Shown piece by piece: positions 1-8,810 of a stretch of 64,000 nucleotides of DNA. The notes under the pieces were generated by a model. That model ran no database searches and was not told where the DNA came from. It saw only the letters and a list, made by a program, of their open reading frames with translations. The stretch is from JACCZX01 sp963791315. Its GTDB lineage: Bacteria > Pseudomonadota > Gammaproteobacteria > Burkholderiales > Burkholderiaceae_F. The stretch covers positions 1 through 64,000 of the forward strand of contig CAWBRQ010000015.1 of assembly GCA_963791315.1 (NCBI GenBank). The letters are read 5' to 3'. How positions within the stretch are numbered: the first letter of the stretch is position 1; each line of letters opens with the position of its first letter. Position numbers and translations under genes: made by a program.

Positions 1-2
1 AG

Positions 3-260
3 AACAAGGTACCGCTAGCGCTGGCGCTGGCGAAGATCACGAGCGTGCCCGCTGGAATTCTCGGCAAGGGTTCGGCAAAGGGGCGTCTGACGGTCGGGGC
101 CAAAGCGGACGTCGTTGTCTTCGATGCGTCGGCGCCATGGGTGGTCGGTGCTGAAACTTTGATCAGTGCGGGCAAGAACACGCCGTTTGCAGGCTACGAA
201 CTCGAAGGACGCACGCGCTATACGCTGGTCGGCGGAGAAGTCCGCTATGAATCGTCGTAG
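3..260 (+). CDS. pyrC: Dihydroorotase, C-terminal fragment
   Basis: The open frame enters from the left edge of the window and stops at 258-260. About 85 residues are visible. They contain the amidohydrolase closing region: G-K-G-S-A-K-G-R-L, then G-A-K-A-D-V-V-V-F-D, then K-N-T-P-F-A-G-Y-E-L-E-G-R and a final V-G-G-E-V-R-Y-E. That last pattern is typical of the C-terminus of class I bacterial dihydroorotases, which cyclise carbamoyl-aspartate to dihydroorotate in pyrimidine synthesis. The metal-binding residues lie upstream and cannot be seen. A non-catalytic PyrC-like partner of aspartate transcarbamoylase is the main alternative. The stop lies 11 bases before plsC, so the two may be co-transcribed. 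Confidence 0.8.
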   Translation, partial: NKVPLALALAKITSVPAGILGKGSAKGRLTVGAKADVVVFDASAPWVVGAETLISAGKNTPFAGYELEGRTRYTLVGGEVRYESS

Positions 261-271
261 CGCAGTCGAAC

Positions 272-1105
272 ATGCGATGGTTACTGGCGCCGTTCCGCGC
301 GATCGTGTTTTCTGCTCACGTGCTGCTCGGCGTTGCGATCGTTCTTGTCATTTTCCCCTTCGCCGGGCAGACAGCGCGCAATCGAATTAATCGCTCGTGG
401 TCGCACGTTCTGATCACTCTGTGCGGCGCGCGTGTCGTCCAAAGCGGGGTCGCGATTCCACTCCCATTGCAGCGCGACGGCATCGATCCTCGGACGACCG
501 GCCGCTTGGCGTTGGCCAATCACGTCTCATGGATGGACATTTTCGCAATCAACGCGATTCTTCCGAGCCGATTCATCGCGAAGGCCGAGATCGGAAAGTG
601 GCCATTGCTGGGCGTGTTGGTATCGCGCGCCGGCACCTTGTTCATCGAGCGCGGGCGGCGTCATGCAGTGGCGGCGATGAACAAGACGGTGCGCGAACAC
701 TTGAAGCTCGGCGAGACGATCGTGGTTTTCGCCGAGGGAACGACGACCGACGGTAGCGGGCTGCTGCCCTTTCACTCGAACGTGATTGCGCCTGCGCTCG
801 ACGTCGACGCGGAGATATGGCCGATTGCGATTCGCTATACCGAACGCGGCAAGCGCTCATTGGCGGCCCCGTTCATCGATGAAATGGGACTGTTTACTTC
901 GTTGGGGCAGATACTCGTGGCCGATCAACTCGTTGTTGAGGTTACGGTTCTACCGTCGATTTCGAAGAGCGATGCGGCGAACCGGCACGCGATAGCACGC
1001 GCTGCACGCGCCGCCATTTCGGAACAACTAGGCTTTAGCGACTCACCGCAGACTGCCGAGCGTAATCACGCTTCCGTGGTTTGCGACACTGGACAATCAC
1101 GCTGA
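272..1105 (+). CDS. plsC: 1-acyl-sn-glycerol-3-phosphate acyltransferase
   Basis: This 277-residue protein transfers an acyl chain to lysophosphatidic acid to make phosphatidic acid at the inner membrane. A hydrophobic segment at about residues 10-32 could anchor it. The acyltransferase HX4D motif is H84-V-S-W-M-D89, followed by F-I-A-K-A-E-I at 101-107 and E-G-T at 155-157, in the order expected for the PlsC family. An ornithine-lipid or lyso-ornithine acyltransferase of the same fold is possible. The frame is intact. Its 3' end overlaps the reconstructed end of the convergent apaH gene by about 40 bases. Confidence 0.85.
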   Translation: MRWLLAPFRAIVFSAHVLLGVAIVLVIFPFAGQTARNRINRSWSHVLITLCGARVVQSGVAIPLPLQRDGIDPRTTGRLALANHVSWMDIFAINAILPSRFIAKAEIGKWPLLGVLVSRAGTLFIERGRRHAVAAMNKTVREHLKLGETIVVFAEGTTTDGSGLLPFHSNVIAPALDVDAEIWPIAIRYTERGKRSLAAPFIDEMGLFTSLGQILVADQLVVEVTVLPSISKSDAANRHAIARAARAAISEQLGFSDSPQTAERNHASVVCDTGQSR

Positions 1106-1884
1106 AAAAGCGCCCGATCGCTCAGCCTTAGTGCACTGAGCTTGCCGCCCCAAACGCATCCTGTGTCGAGCCCGATCACGTTGGCGCGTGCAATCGAGCC
1201 CCTCGGCCGACCAATGGCCAAACACGATCGGCGTGTCGCGCGTGGCGCGCTGCGGATGATCGAACCACGGCATGTCGCCGCGCGGCGCTTTGCTGGCCGT
1301 GTCCTTGTGCTTCAAGTTCATCGTTCCATCGACGACAGCAAACGCAGCCGCGTCAGCGCGTTGACGACACAGCGAAGCCGATCGTTACCGGTGAGATCGT
1401 CGCACCAGCGGCGCGGCTCATCGCCGTACATCTCCCGCAGGAATGCGTAGTCGTCATCCGCGGCCAGCGATCGATGAACCTCGTCGGCTAGCGATAACGT
1501 TTGGTCGACCGTCCACGACGGCAGCACGCCCGCGTGAACGAACAGCACGCCCTCCTCAAAGTGCGCCAGCGGTTGGCCGCGCACCCACGCCAGCAGCTCT
1601 TCGCGATCGGGGGCCTCGAGCACGTCCTGCAAAGTATCGGCATCCTTCAGTGGCCTGACTCCCGCCGCGACAGCAAGCAGGTGCAGATCGTGATTACCCA
1701 GCAGCGCAACCGCATGTCCGTGTTCGACGCGTGCCTTGACATGACGCAACGTGGCGAGCGATTCGAGACCGCGATTGACGAGGTCGCCGACGAAGATGTA
1801 GCGCTTCGCAGCCGACAGCTGGGCGGCAAGTTGCCTGAAGCTGTACAGGCAGCCTTGCACATCGCCGATCACGTACGTTGGCAT
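1066..1884 (-). CDS. apaH: Diadenosine tetraphosphatase, symmetrical (two frameshifts)
   Basis: ApaH hydrolyses Ap4A to two ADP. The first frame, starting at 1884, carries the metallophosphatase signatures G-D-V-Q-G-C at residues 7-12, then G-D-L-V-N-R-G, G-N-H-D and H-A-G. It breaks off after V-V-N-A-L-T-R-L-R near 1330. A second frame resumes with M-N-L-K-H-K and runs through T-P-I-V-F-G-H-W-S-A-E-G-L. Near 1197 a third frame gives the characteristic C-terminus N-V-I-G-L-D-T-G-C-V-W-G-G-K-L-S-A-L and stops at 1066-1068. Joined, the protein has the usual family length of about 270 residues. Two single-base errors are more likely than true gene decay. Confidence 0.85.
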
Positions 1885-1948
1885 CAGGGATTTGGTTCGC
1901 TTGTTAGCATGCGCTGTTGATGGAATGCGCTAAGACCCCGGAGCAACA

Positions 1949-2789
1949 ATGCAGCCCGTACGCAAGGCCGTCTTTCCGGTCGCCGGACTCGGCACCCGCT
2001 TTCTGCCGGCCACCAAGGCGATGCCGAAGGAGATGCTGCCGATCGTCGACAAGCCGCTGATCCAATATGCAGTGGAGGAAGCGGCCGCGGCGGGCATCAC
2101 GCAGATGATCTTCATCACCGGCCGGCACAAGCGCTCGATCGAGGATCACTTCGACCGCGCCCCTGAGCTCGAGGCGGAACTTACGGCGAAGGGCAAAACT
2201 CGAGCTGCTCGATATCGTGCAGAACATCTCGCCCGCGACCGAGAGCTTCGTCTACATCCGCCAGGCGGAGCCGCTCGGGCTCGGCCACGCGGTGCTGTGC
2301 GCGGAATCCGTCGTCGGCAACGAACCGTTCGCGGTCATCCTTGCCGACGACTTGATCGATGCCGGGCGTACGGTGATCGGGCAGTTGTGCGATGCGCGCG
2401 CCGCGCTCGGTGGCGGCAGCGTGCTCGCGGTCGAGGACGTCCCGCGCGCCGATACGCGCAGGTACGGCATCGTCAGCAGTAGCGCGATCGACGCAAGCGA
2501 CTGTCGCGCATGTCGCACATCGTCGAGAAGCCGGCGCCCGAGGATGCGCCTTCCACGCTTGGCGGTGCTCGGCCGCTATGTCCTCGAACCTGAGATTTTC
2601 GAGCATCTCAAGCGCATCCCCCGCGGTGCCGGCGGCGAAATCCAGCTGACCGATGCGATTGCGCGGCTCGTGCCGCGCGGCAGGACCTACGCGTATCGCT
2701 ACGACGGCCGTCGCTTCGACTGCGGCTCGAAGGAGGGTTTTCTCGAGGCCACCGTGCACTTCGCGCGCAAGGCCGGCTACGCGATCTGA
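1949..2789 (+). CDS. galU: UTP--glucose-1-phosphate uridylyltransferase (three frameshifts)
   Basis: GalU makes UDP-glucose from UTP and glucose 1-phosphate, feeding the ugd and galE steps encoded in this window. The N-terminus shows the nucleotidyltransferase motif G-L-G-T-R-F-L-P-A-T-K-A-M-P-K-E-M-L-P, then V-D-K-P-L-I-Q-Y. An extra A in the A-run at 2195-2198 shifts the frame, which resumes with L-D-I-V-Q-N-I-S-P, E-P-L-G-L-G-H-A-V and L-A-D-D-L-I-D. Between about 2495 and 2562 a compensated pair of shifts hides S-H-I-V-E-K-P-A-P. The C-terminus has G-G-E-I-Q-L-T-D-A-I and F-D-C-G-S-K-E-G-F. The ATG at 1949 gives the standard N-terminus. Confidence 0.88.
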
Positions 2790-2801
2790 CGCCGGACGCG
2801 C

Positions 2802-3898
2802 TCAGCCGTCGCGTTCGTAGTCTTCCGCAGCGATCGCGCGGGCGCGCAGTCGATAGAGCCGGAACGGCATGAAGAACAGGCCGAAGTAGATCGCGCAGAC
2901 CAGCAGGTACGACCAGAAGATCCAGCGATCGGCGACACCGGTCCGCCACATCGCGGTGCCTACCGCAGCCAGCAGCACGTTGGCGCCGACCAGGATGCCG
3001 AGCGTCTGCCAGGGTCCGAAGCCCCGTCGCAGCAGCATGTGGTGTATGTGATCGCGGTCCGCAGCCATCGGACTGCGCCGCCGTGCAAGGCGCCGGACCG
3101 TCACGGTGAAGACGTCCATCAGCACGATTCCCAGGACCCACAGCATCACCGGAGGGGGCACTGCGCCGCCGGGGCGCTGGCTCAGCGCGACCGAGAACCA
3201 CGCGACCGCGAATCCCAGGACCATGCTGCCGGCGTCGCCCATGAACGTGCGATGTCGTCCGCGCCCCGGCCACGGCAGGTTGAAGAAGAGAAATCCGACC
3301 ATCGCGCCAGCAAGCACGACCAGCACTCTTGGCGGCATTGGCGTCGCCGACCATCCATGCGTAGCCCGTCAGCACCAGCACGATGCCAAGCACCAGGCTT
3401 CCCGCCAGACCATCGAGCCCGTCGAGCATGTTGATCGCGTTGACGACGGCCAGCGTGGCCAGCACCGTAATCGGGATCGCCCAGTGGCGCGTGTTGATCG
3501 GGTTGGTACCGAAGAGGTCGCCGAGGTTGATCAGGAAGTTCTCGCCCCAGGACGTCATCAGCACGGCGGCGATCACCTGGAGCAGCAGCTTGGTGCCGGG
3601 CGAAACCTCGCCTAGATCGTCGAGCAGGCCGACGACGGCCAGCAGCATGACGCCGAAAAAAACGCGCGTACTGCGGGAACGCCGCAAACGAGAACGGCGA
3701 GTGCGAGCACCAGGCCCGCAGGTCACCGCGACTCCTCCGGTCAGCGGCACGGGCGCCGCGTGCCGCTTGCGCCCGCCCGGGATGGTCGACCAGTCCCCAG
3801 CGTTCGGCCGGTCGACGCAGCATCAGGATCAGCAGTCCGGCGATGAACGCCGCCGCCGCGGCCTGGGCGAGATAGGTCAACGGCAGAGCTTGCGGCAT
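2802..3898 (-). CDS. wecA: WecA/TagO-type undecaprenyl-phosphate sugar-1-phosphate transferase (about four frameshifts)
   Basis: This polytopic inner-membrane enzyme of the MraY/WecA superfamily would start the glycan by placing a HexNAc-1-phosphate on undecaprenyl phosphate. Segments in three frames join into one protein. M-P-Q-A-L-P-L-T-Y starts at 3898. The superfamily motif L-L-D-D-L-G follows, then N-A-I-N-M-L-D-G-L-D-G-L-A-G. The last frame has R-T-F-M-G-D-A-G-S and the WecA-type histidine loop D-H-I-H-H-M-L-L-R-R-G-F. Shifts lie near 3775, 3720, 3660 and 3345. No other initiating transferase is visible in the window. The choice of HexNAc cannot be read from the sequence. Confidence 0.82.
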
Positions 3899-3909
3899 GT
3901 GCGCGATTA

Positions 3910-5066
3910 TCAGCCAGGCGCACCGGCGGACGAGTCCGGCACCAGCCGCCGGTACAGCGTCGCGGTCTTTTCCACCATCTGCTGGACCGAGAACTCCTGC
4001 TGGACGCGTGCGCGTCCGGCCGCGCCGAGCCGGTGAGCTCAACGCGCGGTCGCCGAGCAGGCGATTCAGTGCCTGCGCGAGCGCGGCTTCGTCGTTCGGT
4101 TCAACCAGCAGGCCGGTGACTTCGCATCGAGCGTGACGTACTCGACGCCGGTTCCGAGCCGAGTCGCCACCACCGGCTTGCGCGCAGTGCATGGCTTCGA
4201 GCTGCACGAGTCCGAATTGCTCGGCGCGCGCGACTCGACGGCATGCAGAAGACGTCGCATGCTTCGTAAGTACGCAACCAGTGCGGAATCAGGAATGAAG
4301 CCGACGAATTTGACTCGATCAGCCAGACGCCGAGGTCACGTGCTAACTCGTGCAGCGTGCCGTCAAGGGTCCGTGTCCGCCGATCCAGAGTTCGAGCATC
4401 GACGCTCTGCATCGCGCGAATCAGAACATCGAAACCCTTGTAGTAGACGTGACGGCCCACCGAGAAGATCACTGGTCGGTCATTGCGCTCGCGCAGTAGC
4501 TCTTCGCGCTTACGGCGCGATTCGCGGACGTCGCAAGCACTGCAGGATCGAAACCGTACGGAATGATTTCGCGGATCTGGCCGCGCCTGCCTGTGGGAAT
4601 TTGAGAAGAACTTGCAAAGTGCTGCGGGGTCGCGCCAATGAGCGCATCGGCATCGCGCACGAATGCTTGCAGGACGGGCGAGTACACCGAAAGCGCCCAC
4701 TTTTGCTTGACGATGTCGCTGTGCCAGGAAATTACCCTGCGGACATTGCGCGGCAAGGTCATCGCGGTTAGATGTCCAAGCGGATCCGGAAAATGAAGAT
4801 GCACGACGTCGAATTGATGTTCGGCGATGCAAACGGCGCGCGACTATCGGCATTGAGGGCGCCAGCGCAACACTTGCGAGCAAGCCAGCAGTCGCCACCC
4901 GCACGGTCTCGTATCCGTTGCGTCGGTGACTATCTGTGGCCCAGCGGTCGTTGGCGACGAGATTGACCACTTTCACGTCCGAGGGCATCGCGCGCAACAA
5001 TGCGCGTAGATGACGCTCGATCCCACCGACATCTCCATCGAACTTGCCGAGATGAAGGACCTTCAA
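3910..5066 (-). CDS. Glycosyltransferase family 4 (five or more frameshifts)
   Basis: Pieces in several frames assemble into one GT-B retaining glycosyltransferase of about 380 residues. The N-terminus L-K-V-L-H-L-G-K-F-D and G-G-I-E-R-H-L-R is a typical GT4 acceptor-side loop. Then come D-I-V-K-Q-K-W, the donor-domain entry F-S-V-G-R-H-V-Y-Y-K-G-F-D-V-L, H-W-L-R-T-Y-E-A-C-D-V-F, and L-V-Q-L-E-A-M-H-C ahead of V-T-G-L-L-V-E-P-N-D. The likely start is TTG at 5064-5066, overlapping the upstream epimerase stop as TTGA. The stop is 3910-3912, just before wecA. This gene has the densest frameshifts in the window. The sugar specificity is unknown. Confidence 0.75.
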
Positions 5067-6067
5067 GAGGCTGATCGTCCGTAGTACTCCCTGTACCACT
5101 CCACGAAGCGAGGCAGCCCCACATCGATAGTTGTTGTAGGTGCCCATCCATAGTCGTGCGAAAGGCTGGCGATGTCGGCAAACGTTTCCTTCACGTCGCC
5201 CATCTGCATGGGCAGCAGCCGCATCTCGGCCTTTCGTCCCAGTGCAGTTGAGAGCACTTCGATGAATCGTAGTAGGGGCTCAGAGCGATGATTACCAATG
5301 TTGTAAACACGATGCGCCACACCGTCGGCGTCTTTCGCGGGTGCGCGATCGAGAACCTTAACGACGCCCTTCACGATATCGTCGATGTAGGTAAAGTCTC
5401 TTCGCATGTCGCCGTGGTTGTAAACATCGATCGGTTCGCCGGAGAGTATTGCCTTAGTGAATCTGAACGTCGCCATATCCGGCCGCCCCCAGGGGCCGTA
5501 CACGGTAAAAAAACGAAGTCCGGTTGCCGGCACTCCGAATTGCCACGAATAAACATGCGCCATTTGCTCGTTGGCGCGCTTGGTTGCTGCGTACAGGCTA
5601 ACTGGCCGATCGACCCTGTCGCTCTCTGAAAATGGTAGTTTCGTGTTGCCTCCGTAAACGCTCGAGGACGATGCGTAAACGAAGTGCCGTACAGGCCGCT
5701 CGCGCACAGCTTGCAGCATGTTTAGAAACCCTGTCACATTGCTATCAATGTAATCCTGCGGGTGCGTGATCGAGTGGCGCACACCTGCCTGGGCGGCCAG
5801 ATGCACCACGCTGTCAATGACGTTTTGCGAAAACAAGCGTGCAATTGCATCTCGATCGACGACGTCAATCTGTTCGAATACGAACTGTGAATCCGCGCGG
5901 AAGTGTTGCAATCGAGCCAGTCGTGCGCGCTTCAGTTCCGGGTCGTAATAGTCATTCAGATTATCCAGGCCCAAAACGCTATCACCGCGCGCCAACAGCT
6001 CTTGCGCCACGAAGGAGCCAATAAAGCCTGCGACCCCGGTTACCAGCGTTCTGACCCGCTTCGTCAC
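5063..6067 (-). CDS. UDP-glucuronate 4-epimerase-like NAD-dependent epimerase
   Basis: This intact 334-residue short-chain dehydrogenase/reductase has the Rossmann motif T-G-V-A-G-F-I-G-S at residues 10-18, the serine triad region S-S-S-S at 133-136 and the catalytic Y159-A-A-T-K163. The N-D-Y-Y-D-P loop near residue 40, the H-L-A-A-Q-A-G-V-R run and P-I-D-V-Y-N-H-G match the CapI/UDP-glucuronate 4-epimerase branch, which makes UDP-galacturonate. Ugd, encoded 1.3 kb upstream in the same direction, supplies the substrate. The start is GTG at 6067, overlapping the stop of the mini-ORF at 6064-6198 as GTGA. Its own stop overlaps the next GT4 start. A related 4-epimerase is the alternative. Confidence 0.82.
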   Translation of the reverse strand: MTKRVRTLVTGVAGFIGSFVAQELLARGDSVLGLDNLNDYYDPELKRARLARLQHFRADSQFVFEQIDVVDRDAIARLFSQNVIDSVVHLAAQAGVRHSITHPQDYIDSNVTGFLNMLQAVRERPVRHFVYASSSSVYGGNTKLPFSESDRVDRPVSLYAATKRANEQMAHVYSWQFGVPATGLRFFTVYGPWGRPDMATFRFTKAILSGEPIDVYNHGDMRRDFTYIDDIVKGVVKVLDRAPAKDADGVAHRVYNIGNHRSEPLLRFIEVLSTALGRKAEMRLLPMQMGDVKETFADIASLSHDYGWAPTTTIDVGLPRFVEWYREYYGRSAS

Positions 6068-6198
6068 GTTCCGCGCCCGATCAGGCCCAAGTCGACCAAG
6101 TTCTTCGAACCTGTGAAGTGGGAGAAAGGCTCGTCATATGCGCGCCGCGCATTGTCTTCTCCAATTTTCTTCAGGTAATCAATTTCGCCCTGTTTCAT
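6064..6198 (-). pseudogene. 44-residue fragment resembling a methyltransferase N-terminus
   Basis: The ORF runs from an ATG at 6196-6198 to a TGA at 6064-6066. It begins M-K-Q-G-E-I-D-Y-L-K-K-I-G-E, continues Y-D-E-P-F-S-H-F-T and ends S-K-N-L-V-D-L-G-L-I-G-R-G-T. The methyltransferase starting at 11273 begins M-K-Q-G-E-I-D-Y-M-K-T-I-G-E and also has Y-D-K-P-F-S-H-F-T and S-K-N-L-V-D-M-G-F-I. The match covers only the part before the SAM-binding motif, so the fragment cannot be a methyltransferase. It sits 3 bases after the acyltransferase stop and overlaps the epimerase GTG start by GTGA. I read it as the stump of a deleted paralogue that may still serve translational coupling. Confidence 0.7.
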
Positions 6199-6201
6199 TG
6201 T

Positions 6202-7299
6202 CTAAGTCCCTTCAGGACGCTGTAACACGCTCCCCATCCCGGCAGGTCGGGCGGGGTTACTGCGTGTAAGGCGCGCGGCCAGCCGATTCGACGGTGCTTC
6301 AATCAACAGGTAGGTTATAGAGGCGAATGCGATAGTTCCCGCGATGACTGCGAGTACATAGGCCCAGAGCGGTCCGGAGTCGAACTTGAAGCCACCCGAG
6401 ACGAAAAAGAACAGTGGATACAACACTACCGGATGCAACAGGTAAGTGGAGTAACTGATTGTTCCCATCCACACTAACCACCGTGGCCAGCGGCTTCCGG
6501 TTAGTACGAACAAAGAGAACAGACCTAATCCCCACAGAGTGCCCAACCCGGACAGATACGTAACAAGGTCGGGCGCCTTCAGCATGCCGCCAACGCTTAC
6601 CGCTCGTCCAAACACGAACGCGGTGGCAATTGCGATCGGCACGGTGCTCCACGCACGCAGCTTCTGAGTGATCGAAGCGTTCGGGTCGTAGCCGCGGCGC
6701 AGAAGGCTCGCCCACAGCATGATCGCTAGACATAGCGGCAGTTGTACCCAGTGTCCCTGTGCCGCTGTCCACGTGAGTTTCTTGATCAAGACTCCACTTG
6801 GGTTCAAGCTGAGAATGACGATCAAGACGACGAGGAGCCATCTGTTGTGCAACTTGCCGGCCAAGAACAGGATGACAACCAGCAGGTAAAAAGCAAACTC
6901 TATTTCTAGCGTCCAGAAATGACCCATGGCGGCTTCGACACCAAATATCGTGGGCAGCATCGTGATATTTGCCAACAGGCCGCCGAGGCTGGGAATTTTT
7001 GCCTGCGGAAGCCAGATCGCCAGATAAGACAGCGCCAGAGCAAACCAGAACGCAGGGTACAAACGCAAGAATCGCTTGATCAAAAATGCCCGCGTACCCA
7101 GATCCTTGGGTGGCTTGATTGTGGACGCTACTACGAACCCGCTGATGGCGAAGAAGGCGATCACACCGACTCTGCCGAGTTCCAGGAACTTCGGTACGTC
7201 ATACGCCAAGGTGCCGTGGCTGCGCACTGAGGACAATGTGACAAACACTTCGCTCGCGTGCAGCCAGACAACGCACAAGGCGGCAATGCCTCGCAGCAC
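6202..7299 (-). CDS. Acyltransferase family 3 (OafA-like O-acyltransferase)
   Basis: This multi-pass membrane protein of about 365 residues opens with L-R-G-I-A-A-L-C-V-V-W-L-H-A, the first helix of the acyltransferase-3 family with its catalytic histidine. F-F-A-I-S-G-F-V-V and K-R-F-L-R-L-Y-P-A-F-W follow, also family hallmarks. About ten hydrophobic segments are visible. Members O-acetylate surface polysaccharides. The first usable start in this frame is GTG at 7299. Upstream, the frame still reads R-Y-K-N-I-D-V-L-R-G, and a GTG at 7412 overlaps the ugd stop as GTGA. The true start may therefore be 7412 with a frameshift near 7330. Confidence 0.82.
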   Translation of the reverse strand: MLRGIAALCVVWLHASEVFVTLSSVRSHGTLAYDVPKFLELGRVGVIAFFAISGFVVASTIKPPKDLGTRAFLIKRFLRLYPAFWFALALSYLAIWLPQAKIPSLGGLLANITMLPTIFGVEAAMGHFWTLEIEFAFYLLVVILFLAGKLHNRWLLVVLIVILSLNPSGVLIKKLTWTAAQGHWVQLPLCLAIMLWASLLRRGYDPNASITQKLRAWSTVPIAIATAFVFGRAVSVGGMLKAPDLVTYLSGLGTLWGLGLFSLFVLTGSRWPRWLVWMGTISYSTYLLHPVVLYPLFFFVSGGFKFDSGPLWAYVLAVIAGTIAFASITYLLIEAPSNRLAARLTRSNPARPAGMGSVLQRPEGT

Positions 7300-7408
7300 A
7301 TCGATATTCTTGTAACGGGCGTCATACGAGCCAACGTTAGCGTTGCATGCTCACCAGCGCTCGTCGGATCCTTTTGTAAAGACGCTGCAGTATCCGAAGC
7401 ACGCTTGG

Positions 7409-8734
7409 TCACGATCCGCGCCCGATACCAAAATATTGAAGTCCCGCGGTTCGGACCGTGGTGGGATCGTACAAATTGCGACCGTCGAAAATTGCCTTTG
7501 CTTTCAGCTTTCGCGCCAGATCTTCAAAATTCGGGCTGCGAAACTCGAGCCATTCGGTGATGACCGCCAGCACATCGGCGCCGTGTAGCGCTGCCTCGGC
7601 GGAATCCGTGAATTCCACGTTCTTGTTCGCATTAATGATGGAGCGCGCATTAGCCACAGCGACGGGGTCATAGGCACGGACTTTCGCCCCCGCCGCCGTC
7701 AGCGCATCAATGACGCTGAGGCTGGGCGCCTCTCTCATATCGTCCGTATTGGCCTTGAATGCCAAACCCCACAGAGCAATCGTACGGCCTGCGAGTTGAT
7801 CATCAAAGAACCGACGAATTTTCGCGGCCAGGATGTGATGTTGTCGTTGATTGACTCTGATTGCCGCGGTCAAGATGTCCACTGGCTCGCCGTGCTCTGC
7901 CGCTGTATGCGCAAGCGCCCGCAAGTCCTTCGGAAAGCATGACCCGCCAAAGCCAGCGCCGGCATACAGGAAGTGAGGGCCGATGCGCGGATCCGAGCCG
8001 ATTCCGTGCCGTACATGCTCGATGTCGACACTCAGCCGATCAGCGAGATTGGCCATTTCGTTCATGAATGAGATGCGCACCGCCAGCATGCAGTTGGCAG
8101 CATATTTGGTGAATTCCGCCGAGCGAATATCCATCACGATCAATCGATCGCGGTTTCGATTAAATGGGGCATATAACTGCCTCATTAGCTCTGCAGACTG
8201 GGCGTCGTCGACACCAACGATGATGCGGTCGGGCTTCATGAAGTCCTCAACCGCGAACCCTTCCTTCAGAAACTCCGGATTCGAGGCAGTCGTTACGAGC
8301 ACTGGCCTCCGTCGCCCGCTAACTTCCGACCGTAGTGCAATGCGCACCTGATCGTTGGTGCCGACCGGCACGGTGGACTTGACCACGATCAATGAGTCGC
8401 GCTCGATGCGCTTGCCAAGCTCTCGCGCACATGCGAGCACATGCGACAAATCGGCCGAGCCATCCTCGCCCGAGGGGGTTCCGACTGCGATAAGAATCAG
8501 CGTTGCATGCGATACCGCATCGTCATAGCTGGTCGAAAACCGTAGTCGACCAGCATCCACGTTGCGCTCGACGAGCTGTTCTAGACCCGGTTCGTGAATG
8601 GGAATTTCCGAGCGCCTCAGCCTCTCGACTTTATGAGGGTCGATGTCCACGCATAGGACGACATTGCCGACGTCAGCAAAGCACGCTGCCGTCACCAAGC
8701 CGACATAGCCGGCGCCGATTACCGATACCTGCAT
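7409..8734 (-). CDS. ugd: UDP-glucose 6-dehydrogenase
   Basis: This enzyme oxidises UDP-glucose twice with NAD+ to UDP-glucuronate in the cytosol. The intact 441-residue protein has G-A-G-Y-V-G-L at 7-13 for NAD binding, A-V-G-T-P near 83, N-P-E-F-L-K-E-G at 152-159 and the catalytic cysteine C266 in G-F-G-G-S-C-F-P-K-D. A-F-K-A-N-T-D-D-M-R-E-A-P in the C-terminal domain matches UDP-glucose dehydrogenases. GalU supplies its substrate, and the CapI-like epimerase downstream would use its product. AlgD at 41540 belongs to the same superfamily but has the GDP-mannose type of sequence. Confidence 0.93.
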   Translation of the reverse strand: MQVSVIGAGYVGLVTAACFADVGNVVLCVDIDPHKVERLRRSEIPIHEPGLEQLVERNVDAGRLRFSTSYDDAVSHATLILIAVGTPSGEDGSADLSHVLACARELGKRIERDSLIVVKSTVPVGTNDQVRIALRSEVSGRRRPVLVTTASNPEFLKEGFAVEDFMKPDRIIVGVDDAQSAELMRQLYAPFNRNRDRLIVMDIRSAEFTKYAANCMLAVRISFMNEMANLADRLSVDIEHVRHGIGSDPRIGPHFLYAGAGFGGSCFPKDLRALAHTAAEHGEPVDILTAAIRVNQRQHHILAAKIRRFFDDQLAGRTIALWGLAFKANTDDMREAPSLSVIDALTAAGAKVRAYDPVAVANARSIINANKNVEFTDSAEAALHGADVLAVITEWLEFRSPNFEDLARKLKAKAIFDGRNLYDPTTVRTAGLQYFGIGRGS

Positions 8735-8810
8735 CAGGTCTTGTTATCGTTCAATACGGGACGGCGAATTGTACGGAGAGGGCAGCCTGGATGCCCACTG
8801 CTGAAGAGCG

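Noticed and set aside
2608..3750. A long leftward open frame covering part of galU and wecA
   Set aside because: Only its middle matches WecA. The two ends are shadow translation created by frameshifts in wecA and antisense reading of galU.
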